Below, in pieces: positions 5,053-5,833 of a DNA stretch of 5,833 nucleotides; positions within the stretch are counted from its first letter, which is position 1; each line of letters begins with the position of its first letter. The DNA lies in NCBI GenBank assembly GCA_964399605.1, contig CAYNRH010000035.1:1-5833 (forward strand). The letters run 5' to 3'. The translations under genes and the position numbers were made by a program. The stretch comes from JAGGZI01 sp964399605. Its GTDB lineage: Archaea > Aenigmatarchaeota > Aenigmatarchaeia > PWEA01 > JAGHBM01. The notes under the pieces were generated by a model. It was not told the DNA's origin. It did no database searches and saw only the letters and a list, made by a program, of their open reading frames with translations.

Positions 5053-5833
5053 AGTTGTCTCCCATTTATTGTCTTCTTTCTCAGCCACAGCTTCAACTCC
5101 GGGACAATCTTCCGAATACACCTTAATTTTTGTGATTGTTCCCTGCGGTGCACCATCTGAAACTATCGTCACTTTAGTGCCTCTTAGTATTGAACTGGGC
5201 ATAGCGTTGTAAGTATAAACACCTGTTTCATTGTAGGCAACTATTTTCAGCTTGGACAAATCTGTTTGGCCAATGTTTTCGATATCTATAGAGATGTTAT
5301 CATTTAATTCAATATACCAATATATTGCTTCCTCATAAATTCTAGCATATATCCCATCATCCTGAACATTAGTATACCATTTATTATAACTATCTCCTCT
5401 ATAGGCAGCGTAGGTATTCCAATTCTCGTCGTAGAGTGTATCGTTGCCCTCATCAGAAAAAGCAATAATAGAACTGTGTGTGAATAATACAGTATTTCCT
5501 ATGGTAATCCAATTGCTCCCATTATAACACTGTGGATAAGAAGAAACAGATGAAGAAGCAAGGGAATACATCCTTAAAATCAATTTATTGGGATCCGTGT
5601 TCCAGCAATTCTCGGGTAAAGTTATATTATATGAAGAAATATTTCCGTGTTTAACTTTCCACTTACTTAAACTATATGCATCATTTGGTTTTGTATAATT
5701 CATATAGAAGTAATAATCAACTACTGAAGTACTGTTTGCATCTTCTTGGTAAAAGAATTGTGGAGATTTTCCAATTGATATACTATCTTCATCAATGAAT
5801 AACTGTGCACCCCCGCAGGTAACTGACTTTTCT
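5047..5833 (-). CDS. Extracellular beta-rich surface protein, 3' part only (5' end outside the window)
   Basis: The frame is open to the window edge, giving 261 visible residues; the in-frame ATG at 5703-5701 is internal. The visible part is rich in Asn, Ser, Thr, Tyr and Trp. It has eight N-x-S/T sequons (residues 33, 45, 64, 69, 104, 130, 179, 201, counting from the first complete codon) and four cysteines (6, 76, 102, 243) that could form disulfides. This is typical of glycosylated proteins outside an archaeal cell. Residues about 178-240 (IDIENIGQTDLSKLKIV onward) look like an Ig/CARDB-type beta-sandwich, a fold common in archaeal pilins, archaellins and S-layer-associated proteins. No C-terminal membrane anchor is present, so any anchor or signal peptide must be N-terminal and unseen. 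It ends 4 nt before the likely start of the small membrane protein. The specific function is unknown. Confidence 0.7.
   Translation of the reverse strand, partial: EKSVTCGGAQLFIDEDSISIGKSPQFFYQEDANSTSVVDYYFYMNYTKPNDAYSLSKWKVKHGNISSYNITLPENCWNTDPNKLILRMYSLASSSVSSYPQCYNGSNWITIGNTVLFTHSSIIAFSDEGNDTLYDENWNTYAAYRGDSYNKWYTNVQDDGIYARIYEEAIYWYIELNDNISIDIENIGQTDLSKLKIVAYNETGVYTYNAMPSSILRGTKVTIVSDGAPQGTITKIKVYSEDCPGVEAVAEKEDNKWETTG

Noticed and set aside
5043..5156. Upstream ATG (5156) extension of the small membrane protein to 108 residues
   Set aside because: It would overlap the surface-protein gene by 110 nt, and the added residues are an out-of-frame reading of that gene; starts at 5042 or 5021 are more plausible.
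5701..5703. ATG at 5703 as the start of the surface protein
   Set aside because: The same frame stays open for 43 more codons to the window edge with similar composition and another sequon, so this Met is internal.

Overview
The window looks archaeal: about 40% GC or lower, genes packed with 4-14 nt overlaps, ribosome-binding sites resembling GGAGGTGAT, a Dph6-type diphthamide enzyme, an ancient-type membrane-bound [NiFe] hydrogenase, and a surface protein rich in N-x-S/T sequons. The exact lineage cannot be read from the sequence. The 100-base run of N suggests a scaffolded, probably metagenomic, assembly.

Left part, plus strand (23-1242). A PP-loop ATP pyrophosphatase of the diphthine-ammonia ligase family (Dph6) overlaps by 4 nt a stand-alone class I glutamine amidotransferase with an intact Cys/His/Glu triad. 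The pairing resembles the split archaeal GMP synthetase (a glutaminase subunit plus an ATP-pyrophosphatase subunit). It suggests a glutamine-fed version of the last diphthamide step. This is the most novel hypothesis in the window.

Right part, minus strand (5833 down to 1235), listed in transcription order. First comes the 3' part of a large extracellular beta-rich protein, whose 5' end lies outside the window. Next is a roughly 70-residue single-helix membrane protein. Then come four core subunits of a group 4 energy-converting [NiFe] hydrogenase: the small subunit (NuoB-like), a NuoC-like subunit, the catalytic large subunit (NuoD-like, with all four Ni-binding cysteines and a cleavable C-terminal tail), and the NuoH-like membrane anchor. 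Last is an AlkD-like DNA alkylation repair protein. The subunit order matches MbhJ-K-L-M of the Pyrococcus membrane-bound hydrogenase. However, no polyferredoxin subunit (MbhN/EchF/NuoI) follows the anchor, and no antiporter-like subunit (MbhA-H/EchA/NuoL) appears before the small subunit.

The two gene strings converge and overlap tail-to-tail by 8 bp at 1235-1242, so there is no intergenic room for terminators. A 100-N gap at 3918-4017 falls at the 5' end of the large-subunit gene. Both edges carry ATG, and the N-terminus looks nearly complete without it, so the true gap may be about zero. No tRNA, rRNA, CRISPR array, insertion sequence or notable repeat was seen, and there is no gene-free stretch over 300 bases.
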